A DNA stretch of 64,000 bases from Megachile rotundata. Taxonomy: Eukaryota; Arthropoda; Insecta; Hymenoptera; Megachilidae. The translations under genes and the position numbers were made by a program. A model generated the notes under the pieces. It was not told the DNA's origin. It saw only the letters and a program-made list of their open reading frames with translations, and did no database searches. The DNA is taken from positions 5,015,501 to 5,079,500 of the forward strand of contig NC_134989.1 in NCBI RefSeq assembly GCF_050947335.1, in the 5' to 3' direction. Positions 22,290 to 35,199 of this stretch are shown piece after piece. Each line of letters starts with the position of its first letter. Position 1 is the stretch's first letter.

Positions 22290-22411
22290 CCCGTGACTGC
22301 ACAAAAATACACAAAATGTCGGAGACTACGTCACGGTATACTGCGCGCTATTCTATACAACCCTTCGCAGATTTTACTGTCCTTTTTTTTGTCGTTTTTT
22401 GTATGCGATGC
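22290..22411 (+). repeat. Duplicated segment B, copy 2
   Basis: Diverged second copy of 21675-21790, beginning CCGTGACTGCACAAAAATAC and ending in the T tract and TATGCGATGCG (CATGCGCACG in copy 1). Confidence 0.75.
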
Positions 22412-22789
22412 GTTGGATCGTATTTTGAAATTGTTCGTTGAGTTTTGAAGTGTCCATTACACGAACAAATATTGAACTTGTATTGTGTATTTTTGATGTA
22501 AAATGTTTTGTGAGTGATATTTGAGCGTATGATTGGATAGTTTGGTTGATCGCAACGATTGTTTGTTAATTCGATTAGTTGAAGTTGAGTTAGCGATTTG
22601 ATTTTTCGATGACCAATCATTGCAACAATCATTATTTAAATTTAATTGTATAATTTATATTATTTACTTTCGTGTATGTTATACTAAATACATATTTGTG
22701 ATAAGGAATTTTACATTATTTAAATATTATATTGTGGTGGATCTTCTATTTAAAACTAGGAACTTTATTCAAATTGCTAAATAATAAAT
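22412..22789. other. AT-rich DNA, nothing seen
   Basis: A 94-codon - strand frame crosses this stretch but has low-complexity codon content and no recognised motif. Confidence 0.4.
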
Positions 22790-23135
22790 TAAATTTCTAA
22801 CTTGAAAACAACATTTTTAAGATTCTGAATTTGCGATTTTCCTAATATTTATCAGAATTATCAAATTTCCTAATCTTTGAGTTCTCAAATGATCAAACTC
22901 CTGAATTCTCGAATTTCCAAATTGCTGAATTGTCAAGTTTGCAAATTTCCAAAAATTTCACTCTCCGAAGCTTGCATTCCCAAATTTCCAAACCTCCGCA
23001 TTCCCAAATGTAAGTGTTTCCACGTTCCTGATCGCTTAATTATAAAATTTCCTAATTTTCATGAAACGAAATTTGCAAACTCCCAAATTCCGAAATATAA
23101 AAATTCTTCAATTTTCAAATACTTAACCTTATATT
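22790..23135. repeat. C-strand minisatellite
   Basis: Copies of AAATTTCCAAATTGCTGAATT-type sequence. The 140-codon + strand frame that starts here is mostly repeat translation (KFPNLRIPKC). Confidence 0.7.
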
Positions 23136-24999
23136 CCAACAAGTTTCCAACTGGAATAAATTATTTATTACAAAATAAATTAATTATTAATCAATTGTTT
23201 ATTACTATGAGCAAGTATATAAAATGTCTTTTTACAACACAAATATGTACAATTAACCTTTCAAATAATAAAAAACAACATGAATTGTTGTTAACGTAAC
23301 ACGAATCTTCAGCATTAAAAAATAAACTGATCTTCCAAGCACAACACGTGGTACCTCACTGTAACGTTTACTTAAAAACAAAAATGTTCATGAATGGTAC
23401 GAAACAGCAAAACATACACCTTTATAGTAGCTTTAATGTCAGTATTTTTTTATTTCCTGTTAGAAAAAAGGATATCCAAACTTGTGATTATGCTACGGGA
23501 CCAGTTGTCTGGAAAGAAATAAATGAAACATTCAGTGACGCGGATATTTGGAAAAACTACCCTTCAAGTTCCATTCTACCCCAACGTTCTGCAAAGAAAA
23601 AAGAAAATGGAGCAACGCAGCGATGGTGGAACTTTGTCGTTTGCTTCGACGTGTACGCATTTTTTCGTCACGTTTGTTCTTTTATATTAAACGCAACGCT
23701 CTTCTAAATTTTGAAACGAATGTTACGGCAATTACAAACTGCTTCACTCTTTATTCGAATGAAAATTGCGAGATGGTAGGTTTAAAATTGTTCGTTTATT
23801 CACGACGCCTTCGTTATTGGTCAATTTATTTTAGAGGAAGATTCAATGTTTTGTAAAAATTCTATTTTTAAAATGTCTGTGATTTTATTGAGAATTGTGT
23901 TATGTAATAAAAATATAATATATTATTAAATACATTGTTTTCAAGAAAATTTTAGAAGAGGTTTAATAATTATTTTATTAGTAACATAAAGATTCAATGG
24001 TGTTGTATTTTATAATACATTTTTAGCTATAACTGAAATAAATAAAAAGATTAAGAAGGTTATTCTGTTACATAATTTGTTATTACTTTGAAAGACAATT
24101 AGGAAACTAAAATTAACATAAGTATATAAGAATAAAAATATTGAAAATCATTTTTATCCAATGATAATTAACGTTGCAAAAACATTAATTAAAAATGTAA
24201 AATGGCTATTATATAATGCAAATTATTAAATAAAATTATCAACAATTTTTCTTTAATTAGTTTGTCGAATAAATTCATTCATTTCGTTTATTTATTTTAT
24301 TGAATAAAATTATTTAATTTGTTTTTTATTCCAGGCAACAAATGTCAGCCAATTAAACTAAATATCATTTAGTTGAACTAGTAGATACTTAAAATAATGT
24401 AATGTACAATATAAATTAATATACAATATGACTTACTATTATAATATGTATAATGACCTTAATATAAATTAAAATTATATTACAAAGTATTGCATATAAC
24501 AGTAGAATGTAATTATCATAGCATTATATTTTATCAATTATTAATTACTAATTATGTTATACTGTGTCACACACCTAACCTAACCATACATTATAATATT
24601 TTAACATACACTAATATTGTAATATATAATAAACTTTTGCACGTAATATAATCATTCTTAATTGCTTCACAAAACCATCGCACATAATCATATCACCCCA
24701 ATTAAAACGTTCGATTAAAAAGAATAATCAAAAATCACCGTCAAAGATGAGCCAAGAAGAAACAATCGAAGAAACAGGTCGAGTCAAATTATCGGTTGCA
24801 GGTGTCAATTACGAGGCGGCGGAACAATCTTCATAGAAACCGAGCATGAGATTCTTGGTGTAGATTTAATCGACGATTGAACGAGGTGAGCTGTTGCCAT
24901 CGGTGCCAAAGATCGAAATCGTTTAGATAAATGGGCAGATATTAACAGAGCGAATACCGACGATCAATTAATTACCGATTAATATTAACCCCGGTAGAC
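23136..24999. other. Long AT-rich tract with one unrecognised open frame
   Basis: A 119-codon + strand frame (23348-23707) has mixed composition (QTCDYATGPVVWKEINETF) but no known domain, start context or splice support; I do not call it a gene. From 23870 to 24700 the DNA is extremely AT-rich with nothing recognised, then rises in GC. Confidence 0.4.
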
Positions 25000-25470
25000 G
25001 CTAATTAGCGATTAATATTAGGCCCGGCTAAATGTCGGGGCCAATTTGCGGTAATTACTTAATCGTCGTGCAGCAGGCGACACGGGTGTCTTTCGATCGG
25101 CAACCGAGTCAAACCTGTTTCTCGGTGAACGAGCCTCTGGTATCGTTCGAATCGCCTGTTCCGTTACGTTTCTCAAGTTCACGACTGCAATAAAGCCTGG
25201 CGCGAACTTACTCTTTGAATTAATTAAATCCCGGTTCTTAACGGCGATTACGCCCGAGTGCAATCTTCCGTGCCTGTAATTTCGAAAGCGATGCGATTCG
25301 GATCATAGGGTTTTTCTGATCGAGTTCTTGTATTCGGTGAAATATCCATGTAGGAAGACGTGTTCCTTCTAATGTGACACCGTGAATTTTCTTTTTCAAG
25401 TAGTATGTGTCGTAAATTAGATCACGTACGAGTGGACATTTTTGATCCGAAAATGTGAACATTTCTTGGT
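25000..25470. other. GC-richer island
   Basis: Moderately GC-rich. The motif ATTAATATTA..CCCGG recurs at about 24980 and 25012. Two - strand frames of 74-81 codons have no recognised product. Confidence 0.35.
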
Positions 25471-25839
25471 TTCGATTTTATGAATATTGCTGATGTTTTG
25501 AAATTTTGTGAACCCTGTAAATCAAATTTGAATTTGACAGTGGACTCAAACATGAATTTACTAAATTTTGTAAATCAAACTTAAGAATTTAATATTTTAA
25601 ATTTGCAAACTTTGTGAGTTGTACTACAGTTTGAAATTAACACGTATCTTGAGTTTGCAAATTTTCATGTTCTTAAATTGGAAAATTCAGTTTTACTACA
25701 CTTTAATATATAAATTTTGCAATTTGACAATTTTTATATATTTCAAAATTTTGTAATATTTAAATCTGAAAGTTTGAAATTAATGTACTTTCATATTCCT
25801 GTATTTTAATATTTTTATATTTCTGAATGACTAAATTAT
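25471..25839. repeat. Strongly diverged minisatellite-like DNA
   Basis: Repeated AAATTTTGTAAATCAAA and TTTGAAATTAA phrases resemble the common array family but are too diverged for a unit length. Confidence 0.45.
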
Positions 25840-26085
25840 CAATTTACCAATATATAAGTATACCAATATATCAAAGTATCAATCTACCAATTTACCAATT
25901 TACCTATATACTAATCTATGAATCTATCGATCTACCGATCTATCGATCTATCGATCTATCGATCTATCGATCAATCAATCTATTAATCTACTAATCCACC
26001 GATCTACCAATCTACCAATCCACCAATCTATCAATCTATTAATATACCTATCTACCAATCTACGAATATATCAATCTACTAATTT
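25840..26085. repeat. Tandem repeat CTATCGAT / CTACCAAT
   Basis: A 7-8-bp repeat of CAATCTAC and TACCAAT variants with a perfect core of GATCTATC units at about 25927-25971. The core unit contains the palindrome ATCGAT. Confidence 0.85.
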
Positions 26086-27170
26086 GAAACTGAAAAAATT
26101 TATCAATTTTCCAATTCACCATTCTCTCACTGTATCAATCTACAAATTTTTGAATCCATCAATCTATCTAAGTAATTACCAAGTTAAGAGTTTATTAAAT
26201 AAAAAAATTCTCTTTTCTTCAAGAAAACTCTGTATTCTCCGATACAGAGTTTCTGAAAATTTAATATCCAGTAACGTTCAATCATAATAAACTAATTTAT
26301 TTATAAATTCATTTATTGAACATTCTCTATATTATTCAATATTAAAACAAAATAATGTAAAATAAATATATTAAAGTACAAAAATTTGATAAAATAGAAG
26401 AAACAATGTAAAAAGATAACAAATAAAATTGATGGATAACATTCAAATTAAATTACTTCAATGATATTTTCCAATAATTTGAATTTTTAATTTTTAATTA
26501 AATTTCTTGATTAAATTCCTTTCACCACTAATTTGATTAATAATTTCGTTCTACCAATTCGTCTCCAAAATATAATATTATTTTATTCCTTAGTATGTTT
26601 ACCTTCATTTTGAATCCAAATTAACTTCCAAACAGCAATTTCAACATTGAAAGCAGTCAATTAACTTAACAGCCTTAAATTTCAGCAAGAAATTCATCAA
26701 ATTTGGTTAATGTTCGAAATCTACCTACAATATCGCAAGAAATTTGTGGTGTCACCATGTAAGAGCCACAATGAATTGAATACGTTGCTTTGAGATTAAT
26801 TAAAACCGTCAAAGCGATGAAAGGACAAGCTCCCAAAAGCTCTTCATGCCTGACGGTAGAAGCGGACAATAAATCTCACGCTTCGGTCGTTTTGCTCACG
26901 ATCGAACGGTCAAGCTTAATTTCATCGAATAATTAGACGTTAACGTACCTGATTACACGCGTAGGCCTTCAACACATGTGGCTAATATACATGAAAATCG
27001 GTCATGTTATCTATATAGACCGTAGATCTCTAACAATACGTTAAAGCCTTTTTCATTCATGGGTAGAATTATGATGATTTCAGATCATTCTTTATTTTCG
27101 TAGTAATCTGTAATAATAATAGAATTGATCCATAAAAATAATATTTATACATAAATATTAGTTTTTCGAA
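26086..27170. other. AT-rich single-copy DNA
   Basis: No supported gene. A somewhat GC-richer stretch lies at 26690-27010. Confidence 0.45.
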
Positions 27171-27625
27171 TGTTGTGTGATTTTGTAGAATATTAATGAA
27201 TTTTGGGGTTTTAATGAATTTCAGAATTTTTATGATTTTTTTGCATTTTCATGAATTTTAGAATTTCATGAAATTCTTTCGTTTCCGAAATCCCCATCGA
27301 TCAATTTCTCACATTTTCACCTTACAAACATTTTAATTTCCCAAATTTCTGCAAATCTCTCAGTTTACAACATTTTTCAAAGTTCACACAATTTTTCAAT
27401 TTTCTCAAAATACTTAAATTTCTTAAATTTTTTAAATTTGTCAAGGTTCTTAAATTTAAAAATTCACAAAATCTTCCATACTTTCAAATTCTATATCTTT
27501 CATATTCCCAAAGGTCCAGATTTCTGAAATTTCATAAATCTAATTTTCTTACATCTGAAAAATCCTCAAATTAATAAATTCCCCCACTTTCACAATCTTT
27601 CCAATTTTCCTGAATTTCAGAGCCG
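27171..27625. repeat. Diverged minisatellite
   Basis: AATTTTGGGGTTTTAATGAATTTCAG-like start, then C-strand AAATTTCTTAAATTT-like copies to 27625. Confidence 0.6.
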
Positions 27626-28109
27626 TAAATTAAAATTGAATAATTGCACCAAACAAAAACCATCGCAACGTGTAGATCCAAACAACGAACACGCCCATCG
27701 CAAGAAGTGTTAATCTACACGAAAAACACTTGCGACGAAGTAAAAGAGAATATTCAAAAAAATCGTCATGGCAACATTACATCAAGAACCAAGACACGTA
27801 TTGCAGTAACTTGGACGAAAATCAAGATCAGACCCGACGTTGAAGAAGCTCGTCCAGGTTCAGCGATCCAGCGCGGCACCTCGGAAGCATAAAGGAACGA
27901 AGAAGCGGTGTAAGGACGAAAAGGATGGCGGGAGCAGAAAAGAGCAACGGCAGCATCGGTGGCAATAGCAGGAACAGCAGCAAAGGAATAATTCTCCGTG
28001 TTTCCGAGGAACGCGTTTCGAATTACCGGCGGATCGTGTTACATTCTGTTCGTCGCGCTTGGCTAGCACCGAGCAAATCTAATTCCTTTCGGACTCTTGG
28101 TACCGATCG
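27626..28109. other. GC-richer single-copy DNA
   Basis: Frames of 82 and 138 codons on the + strand have no recognised domain. The 138-codon frame continues into a segment that is duplicated downstream and is not preserved there. Confidence 0.4.
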
Positions 28110-28276
28110 GTTGCCTCTTTTCTTCGACGTCGTTGCGTTGTTTCGCTTTGTTTTTCCAATCCGTTCTACCTTGCTCCTCTCATTTCCGTCTCCATCGGTT
28201 TTACACCTATCCGCTAGTTCTTTGTTCCTTCTTCATCCTTTTGCTCAGCTTTCGTCCTCTGGCAGCCTCCTCATTG
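28110..28276 (+). repeat. Duplicated segment C, copy 1
   Basis: About 165 bp repeated at 28469-28633 in the same orientation at high identity. Shared stretches are TTGTTTCGCTTTGTTTTTCC, CCTATCCGCTAGTT and CATCCTTTTGCTCAG. Pyrimidine-rich. Confidence 0.9.
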
Positions 28277-28468
28277 TTTCCCGCGTCTTCTCGACAGGTT
28301 TTCTATTCCACTTCTGGGTTAGACCTGGTCTTATTCACTGAGCAGTTAACATTAGCTTTACGGACGCGGTGCAGCAACTTTTCGATTAAAATTAAAGCAT
28401 GGTACATGAATTAATTTGTACAGTTATTCTACACTTTAACTAAAGTGAACATTAAATTTAAAGAAAAG
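28277..28468. other. Spacer between copies of segment C
   Basis: Single-copy DNA with no repeat array, unlike the two other duplicated pairs in this window. Confidence 0.6.
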
Positions 28469-28633
28469 TTGTCTGTTCTTCGACGTTGTTATGTTGTTTC
28501 GCTTTGTTTTTCCAATACGTTCTACCTTACTACTTTCATTTCCGTCTTCATTGGTTTTGAACCTATCCGCTAGTTTTTTGTTCCTTTTCCATCCTTTTGC
28601 TCAGTTGTCGTCCTCCTGGTGGCCTCATTATTG
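28469..28633 (+). repeat. Duplicated segment C, copy 2
   Basis: Second copy of 28110-28276. Changes are mostly C to T or G to A substitutions relative to copy 1, as expected of decay of CpG-bearing DNA. It leads directly into a minisatellite. Confidence 0.9.
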
Positions 28634-29130
28634 CTTTAAAAATTCCTACCTTTATAAGAAATTTCTGAACTCTTAATTATACGAAAAATTTGAAAATTCT
28701 TAACTTTGTGAGAAATTTCCAAATCCCTAATGTTATGAGAAATTTTTAAATTCTTAACTTTGTGAAAAAATTCCAAATTCCAACTTTGTAAGAAATTCGC
28801 AAATTCCTAGTTTTGCCAGTAATTTCCAAACTCCTATTTTTCTGTAAAATAAAAAATTTCCATACTTGTGAAAAATGTTAAAGTTTCTAATTTTCTGAAA
28901 AATTTTTCAAATTCCTATCTTTTTGTAAAATTAAAAAATTCCCAACTTTATAAGAAATGTTCAAGTGTCCAACTTTTGAAAAATTTCCAAATTCTTGTCT
29001 TTCTGTAAAATTAAATAATTTTCAAGTTTATAAGAAATGTTCGTCGATTTTCTAAAAAATTTTCAAAATCCTATCTTCATGAGAAATGTTCTAATCCCTA
29101 ATTTTCAAACTACTCCGATCAGCAAATTCG
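28634..29130. repeat. Minisatellite with TTTGTGAGAAATTTCC units
   Basis: About 30-40-bp units such as AACTTTGTGAGAAATTTCCA followed by AATTCCTA, with Y-rich variants (CTATCTTTTTGTAAAATTAA). Confidence 0.75.
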
Positions 29131-29760
29131 TAGACTTCCGAGATAAAAAAAAAACCGTTTAAAGTGTTCGTGGAGGATCCGGATTTGTTGTTGAGCGTGC
29201 GCCATCAGTGTTGTAGGTCGAACCGCTTTACTTCCTGCCTTTTACTCTCCCTCTCTCTTTGGCTCGTTTTGCTGGCCAGATTTCCGGGATTCCCTGGAGA
29301 GAAGACGTCGAATCTACGGACCGATCGGCGTGTACCTTTTAGCGTTGAACGCGCTCCTTCCTCCCGGGAAATCCGCGTCCCGAATGCTCGATATTATCTC
29401 CATCGCAGAATTCTAAGAACGAGCCTAGCCCCGATTTTCCCGCTCCCTTTCCAGCGAGGTCCTGGCGTTGCACGCTCGCCTGCCTCGTCGGCAAATCCGA
29501 CTCCGGGACTCGACTTCTCGTTGCTAGACCTCCACGATTTACGAGCGGACAGAATTGAAACTGGCGTCCGCGCGGACCGCATTCATTTCGAAATTGCAAC
29601 CCCCTATTCGACCCCCTCTACCGAACCGTCCGATTTCGTATCCTGCGACGATCGGAATCGATCACGATTCATTACTCGTTTAAGGGAATCTAGGTTAAAC
29701 GTTAATGAAAGGATTGATTAGTGATGGTACCGCTGAACGCGTGAAACTTGTGAAATTGTC
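29131..29760. other. GC-rich island with a chance 185-codon frame
   Basis: The + strand frame at 29164-29721 has a leucine-rich start (LLLSLSLWLVLLARFPG) that looks like a signal or membrane segment. The rest is arginine- and serine-rich with no motif, and two other frames on the - strand are also open. I regard it as composition-driven, with a small chance of an exon. Confidence 0.3.
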
Positions 29761-30055
29761 TATGACCCAACCAGTTCTATAAATCGCATAAACTTTAGTC
29801 TACAGGCCTCGATTTCTTTGAAACTTTGTATTTTTACGTATTTTGAAGCGCTGATTATGAATGTGACAGTGAAAAGCTAATTAGATTTTCATGACAGGAA
29901 CCATAAAAGTCATGGTTTTTTCCATTTATTTCTGCGAATAATGAGAATTTCGACAAATACTTCAAATAAAAGTTGTAGACCTTGTTGAAATACATATTTT
30001 ATGTCCTATTAATTTTTGTTGTAACAGCAACAGTTTTTGAGAAACATGACATTGA
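29761..30055. other. Single-copy AT-rich DNA
   Basis: Nothing recognised. Confidence 0.45.
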
Positions 30056-30500
30056 ATGTTTAGAATTTCTGAATTTCTAATTTGCAGGTTTAATGTCTTT
30101 AAATGTAAAACTTCGATTATGTCTAAATTTGAAACCATACATTTTAATATCTCTAAATTTCAAATTGTAAATTCGAATATCTATTAATTTAAGGCTTTAA
30201 ATTGAAATATCTCTATATTTTTAATTTCAACGTCTAATTTTAAAACTTAAAATTTTAGTATCTCCAAATTTTAAACTATAAATTCTAATATCCATAAATT
30301 CAAGGCAGTAATCTTCGTATCTTACTATTTAATAATCTTAGTATCCCTAAATTTAAAATAAATTTCAATGTCTCCAAACTTTAAATTTAAGTATCCTTAA
30401 AAAACCCTTAAATAAATATTCATAAATTCAGGACAGTAAATTTTAATATCCCGAAATTAAAAATAAATTTCAATATCTCGAAACTTTAAATTTAAGGATC
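30056..30500. repeat. Minisatellite with AATTTTAATATCTCTAAATTT units
   Basis: About 28-34-bp units containing TAATATCTCTAAATTT and AAACTTTAAATTTAAG. One unit type, AACTTTAAATTTAAGNATCC, occurs twice in nearly identical form (30387-30412 and 30480-30505). Confidence 0.75.
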
Positions 30501-31150
30501 CTTAAAAAACTATTCTTTGCTAATTGATAATTATCGATCATGATTTGCACCGCACCCTATCGAAAGACCCGTATCATTTTCCCGCCACGACGCATCGCGA
30601 TGCACCAAGTTAGAGGGAGACGTTGCAGATAATCTCGGTCCCACGGGGCGCAGCCGCATTTTCGTAAGATTCTCCCCCTTCCTCGCAATCAATCTGTTCC
30701 ATCTACCCTTCGTTTTTTTTCCAGCTAAGTAAACGGACGCCCCGGAACGGCTTGTTCCCAGACTGCCGTCTCGACTACGCAGAGACGCAACGGCGCCACG
30801 AAGACGCACTCGTTCGATCGGATTCCTCGTCTCCACTTACGTTGCAGGAATTCCTTCTGCTTGTGCAGCTCGTAGCCCGCTCGCCCGCCCGCTTTCGGGG
30901 AACGCGGGCTCTTGAAACAACGTTGCTCGACCGCTCTAGAAAATGCATGGTTGGCTTAATTGCCGTTTCGCTCCGAATTCATCCAACGTCCCTTCGGCTA
31001 CCTAATCGGACCACCGCTTCTTACTCCTTTTTCACCTCCATCTTCTTTCTTTTCTATCATCCTTCTACCCTTTTACGCTATTTGGACCGAGTTACTGAAT
31101 CAACGTGAACGTTCACTCGTTCTTTTACTTGCCGTTCGCTGAAAGAGATG
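30501..31150. other. GC-rich island
   Basis: CpG-rich at 30540-31110 with overlapping open frames on both strands and no recognised product. Confidence 0.4.
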
Positions 31151-32405
31151 TCCTTTGGTACTTGCAGATCTTCGAATCTCGAGAAATTATACGTCTTTTT
31201 CCTTTCGGAGAATTTAGGGTCTTGCAATTTTTATTTTTAAGATTGCGAGGATCTGGAACTCATGCGAACTTATTTTGTTAAGAATGTTACTGTTGGAGGA
31301 ATTAATATGCAAGTTTATTTGTGTTACTATTATAATTTGAATATCTAAATATAAATATATTTGTGCTTTTCAAATATATTTTTTAGTTGAGACAAATTAA
31401 GGTTAGTTCATTATTATTTATCTTACTATTTAACATAATATATTTATTTAATATTATAAATTCCTATACAAGTATATTAAAAATTAGATTTAAATAAAAT
31501 TAATAGGAGACAAATAAATAGATTGATAAGCAAATAAACAAACATAATTTTAAACAAGTTATTTGAAGGGATGGCGAAAAACTGTGTTAAAAACTAAAGA
31601 AAAGTTACAGTAAAATTGTTTTATATCATAATGAGTAATAGTGGTTCAACAAGAAATCCAATAAAAAACGTGGAAAATGAGAAAATTACTGGAAGAAAAT
31701 GATAAAGGTAATGGTAACGATTTCTAAACTATAACAGTTTGAAAGTTCTGTAACAACTCAACGATGTAGAAGACGACGAAGAAGAGGAAGAAGAAGTTGA
31801 AGAAGGAATCGGTAGAAGCCTAAGTTGTACAAGCGTATAATTGCATTTAGCTATTAAAGAAGCAGCTACAAAGCTGAAAACGCTTTCAAAGGTAACAGCA
31901 TACGAAAAAGTTTCAAAAAGAAAGATAGAAAAAGGGATTCGTAATAAAGGAAAAGGAACGTTTAAAGTAAAAAGAAATTGCTATAAGAAAGGTTTCAATA
32001 GAACAAAATCCACTTTTCTCCGTTCGTAGCAAGATGAAATCGACTTTTGAAAGTGAATCATTTCAAGGAAAAAATCTTTATTCCGCGTAATTGCACAAAA
32101 GTGCCGTCGTCAAGGGACTGCCGTAGAGATCTGAAAACAATAATTGGAGAAAGCTGGCCTAGAGAAAAGAACTTATTAATTGGTCATGAAAGAAAATAAT
32201 TCCTACTGTATAGATTCAACATTCGTAAACGTCGAACGGTTATTTTAATGTACAAATATACATTAAATTTTTATTGATCTAGTAAAGTAGAGGTTTAATA
32301 GACTGTCTTACATTTTATAGTTTCTTGAAGGTAGTTTATTATGAAATGCAGTAGACTCTTGATTTATTGCAAGGGAAAGTGATTTAGAAATGGAAAGATA
32401 ACGGT
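31151..32405. other. AT-rich DNA with a purine-rich stretch
   Basis: 31760-31810 is a near-pure purine tract (GACGACGAAGAAGAGGAAGA), followed by a 62-codon lysine-rich frame. No domain seen, and stops occur just upstream. No gene called. Confidence 0.4.
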
Positions 32406-33185
32406 GTTGTAGAATTAATAATTGTGGTAATTGAGAATTTGTAATTTCTTAATTTTCGGATTTTTAATTATTCAAATTTCAAATTTTAAAATTAAAAAAT
32501 TTTTAAACTTTTAAAATTTCTTTTTTCTGAAAAATTGCAATTCTTAAATTTATCAATGTACAAGTTTCCTAATTCTCAAATCTATCAACACTGAAACTTC
32601 CTAATTCTCAGATTTTCTGATTTACTATTAACTCAAAATCTTTCCAGTTCTCAAATTTATCAACTCTAAAATTTCCCAATTCTCAAATTTGTTAACTTCT
32701 AAATTTTCCAATTTTTAAATTTCTCAACTCCGAAATTCCCCAATTCCCAAATTTTTCAATTTCAGCATTTTCCAATTCTCACATTCTCCAATTCCTAAAT
32801 TCCCCAATTTCCAAATTTGTCAATTTGTACATTTTCCAATTCCCACATTCTCCAATTTTTAAATTCCCAAATTTTACATTTTCCAATTCTCACATTCTCC
32901 AATTTCTAAATTCCCCAATTCCCAAATTTTCTAATTTCTAAATTTCTTAATGCTCAAATTTATCAACTCCACTTTCCCAACTTTCCAATTCCTTATTTTT
33001 GCAATTTCAAATTTCCCAAATTCTTCTCAGTTTCTAAATTTCTAAGTTTACAAATACTCGAACTTCCGAATTTTTAGTTAAGAAATTTCAAACTTTCAAA
33101 CGTACCAAATTTCCAAACAGCCAAATTTGTATATTTCAAAAATTATAAATTTCCATATGTATTACACGAATTTTTATTTCCCTCT
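32406..33185. repeat. Long C-strand minisatellite
   Basis: Many copies of AAATTTTCCAATTCTCAAATT. At 32690-32940 the unit TTCCCCAATTCCCAAATTTT recurs with CACATTCTCCAATT variants. Confidence 0.85.
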
Positions 33186-34135
33186 ATATATAGAAATTCA
33201 AACAAAAACAAAGTATAATTTGTTATACTAATAAAATGTTTGAAAAACTGTTAAATTACTTTCCTTTGATTTATAACTTACCTTTTAACTTCGATGTGAT
33301 AAAAGCTTCGATATATTTTGTTAAAGATAACCACAGAAACATTACTCTTGCAGTAAATTAATATTACGTTCGCTATTTCAGTAAATGCTCAAAATGTATA
33401 ATTGAAGCTTATATGCTTGAATTGCCGAGTCAACGGGTATTACAAACAAAACCTTACGTTGTTATTACAAATTCCAATTCTATAATGAATTCCTTTACTA
33501 TATGCATGCAGACACTTGAAGTAATCTGAATATGATACTGAAATAAACACTTGTTAGTAATTGTATCATAGAATTATGCACGTATTACGATTGAATTTCT
33601 TGGTAGTTATGTTCCGAGAAATTTCTCGTACACTATTCCTTCCTTGATTGCCCTGAATATGCTATGATTTGTTAATTACTAGATTAGTTTCAAGTCTCGA
33701 GACTTAGTTTCAAGTCTCAATTTAAAATTTTTTACCGCAGAGCGACTTTAATATACATTTATGTATAGAAAAAATGTTGCGATCGGTGTTTTATGCAGAT
33801 GCTGATTTTAATCTTGTTTACATATGAAGTATATCTCTTATTTTATAAAATAATGATCTGCTTTTTTTGGTCATAACGCATTTTCCTTTATTAATGAAAT
33901 TTATTAATGAGATTTGTTAATGCGGTAATCAGGGTTATTTTATAATGAGATTTATGTAATATTTATGTTATTTAAATTTTTCAATTTTCAGATCTTAAAT
34001 TCCCCATTTTTAATTAATGAAATTTATTAATGAGATAATGAGGTTATATTATTACTGAGATTTATGTGATATTTTATTAATGAGGTTTAGTGTTAACATA
34101 TTATTTACAAGTTTGTCATATTATTATCTAAATAT
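33186..34135. other. AT-rich DNA with TTTATTAATGAGATTT repeats
   Basis: Mostly single-copy. At 33890-34090 the phrases AATTTATTAATGAGA, GATTTATGTAATATT and GATTTATGTGATATTTTATT recur, a small degenerate tandem repeat. Confidence 0.5.
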
Positions 34136-34215
34136 TAAGATTTTCAGATTTTTGTACGTCCTCATTTTTAAATTTTCCAATTCTTAACTTCCCGATTTCC
34201 CAATTTCATAATTCT
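34136..34215. repeat. Short C-strand minisatellite
   Basis: A few copies of AATTCTTAACTTCCCGATTTCCC-like sequence of the common family. Confidence 0.55.
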
Positions 34216-34340
34216 CAAATTTAATATGTAACAAATATTACTTTTATTTCTACTCTGTTGAGTCACACACTCACACTTCAAATATGAGACGCATACTTTG
34301 AAAGTGAACCAAGTCCACATTTTGTTATTTTAAAATATTT
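34216..34340 (+). repeat. Array-flanking dispersed repeat, copy 3
   Basis: This resembles 2661-2830: TTTTATTTCTACT against TTTTGTTTCTACT, then ATGAGACGCATACTTTGAAA and GTGAACCAAGTCCA against ATGAGCCGTTTATTATGAAA and GCGAAGCAAGTCCA. It also abuts a minisatellite. Confidence 0.55.
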
Positions 34341-35199
34341 AAGATTGCACTTCAGTAACGTTAAAAATACTATAAGCACTAATACCCAAATTTGTTGTAT
34401 TTTGTACCAAATGGACATGCCTCATGGACATTTTAAAATTAACGAAGTTACTCGTTAATTAATATGTACTCTGCTATACTAAAACAGTTGAATCTTTTAT
34501 TAGGCCATTTCGTTTTTAATAAAAATTACCAAATATTTTTTCAATATTTACTTAAATTTATTATCCACAGTTTCTAGTAGTTAATACGAGTATTTTCAAC
34601 TAAATAAACAAAAAAATTCTTAATAATATATGACCCCAAATTCTTAATAGTATATGACCTTACAATAATATTACAGACTCGTATGAAGAAAGAGTTATCT
34701 ACATGTGAGTGACGTAGCACTCAAAGTGTGAAACGGATAATATTATAGTTATTCAATTATTCTTTTTCTCAACTGCCATTACATCTCAGTTTTCTTCATT
34801 TAATCCAATTTTGTTACTACGTTAGTGCTCACTAGCGCATCTGACAAATAAATTTTATCAGGCAATTAATTTCTTCTAATTCGCTTGTCATGTGTGTCAA
34901 TTAGTGCTCAAATATTAAAACAAAGAAAAACAGTTCAAATATTATGTCAATTTTGTATTCATCCTTGAGTAAGCAAATTTGAATTACACTGAAACTCCAA
35001 ATCGAAGCATATTAAAAATTCCAGTAAAAATTATCGCAGTTGAAGCTTGAGTCACATGTAGCAGATATTAACGACAAGGTATTAAAAGATATTTCAAAAT
35101 ATTAAACCAAAGTCTCGAATACAAAGAGTCAACTAGTGATTCCACGTTTTTAGAAAAGAACTGTATCTCCAATTTCTTTGCTGGCAGACACACTTCATT
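34341..35199. other. AT-rich single-copy DNA
   Basis: No gene or repeat recognised. Confidence 0.5.

Noticed and set aside
23348..23707. 119-codon + strand frame of fairly normal composition
   Set aside because: No domain, no supported splice sites, AT-rich flanks; kept only as an unrecognised frame.
29164..29721. 185-codon + strand open frame with a hydrophobic N-terminus
   Set aside because: GC-rich DNA with several frames open on both strands at once, no motif, no splice or start support.
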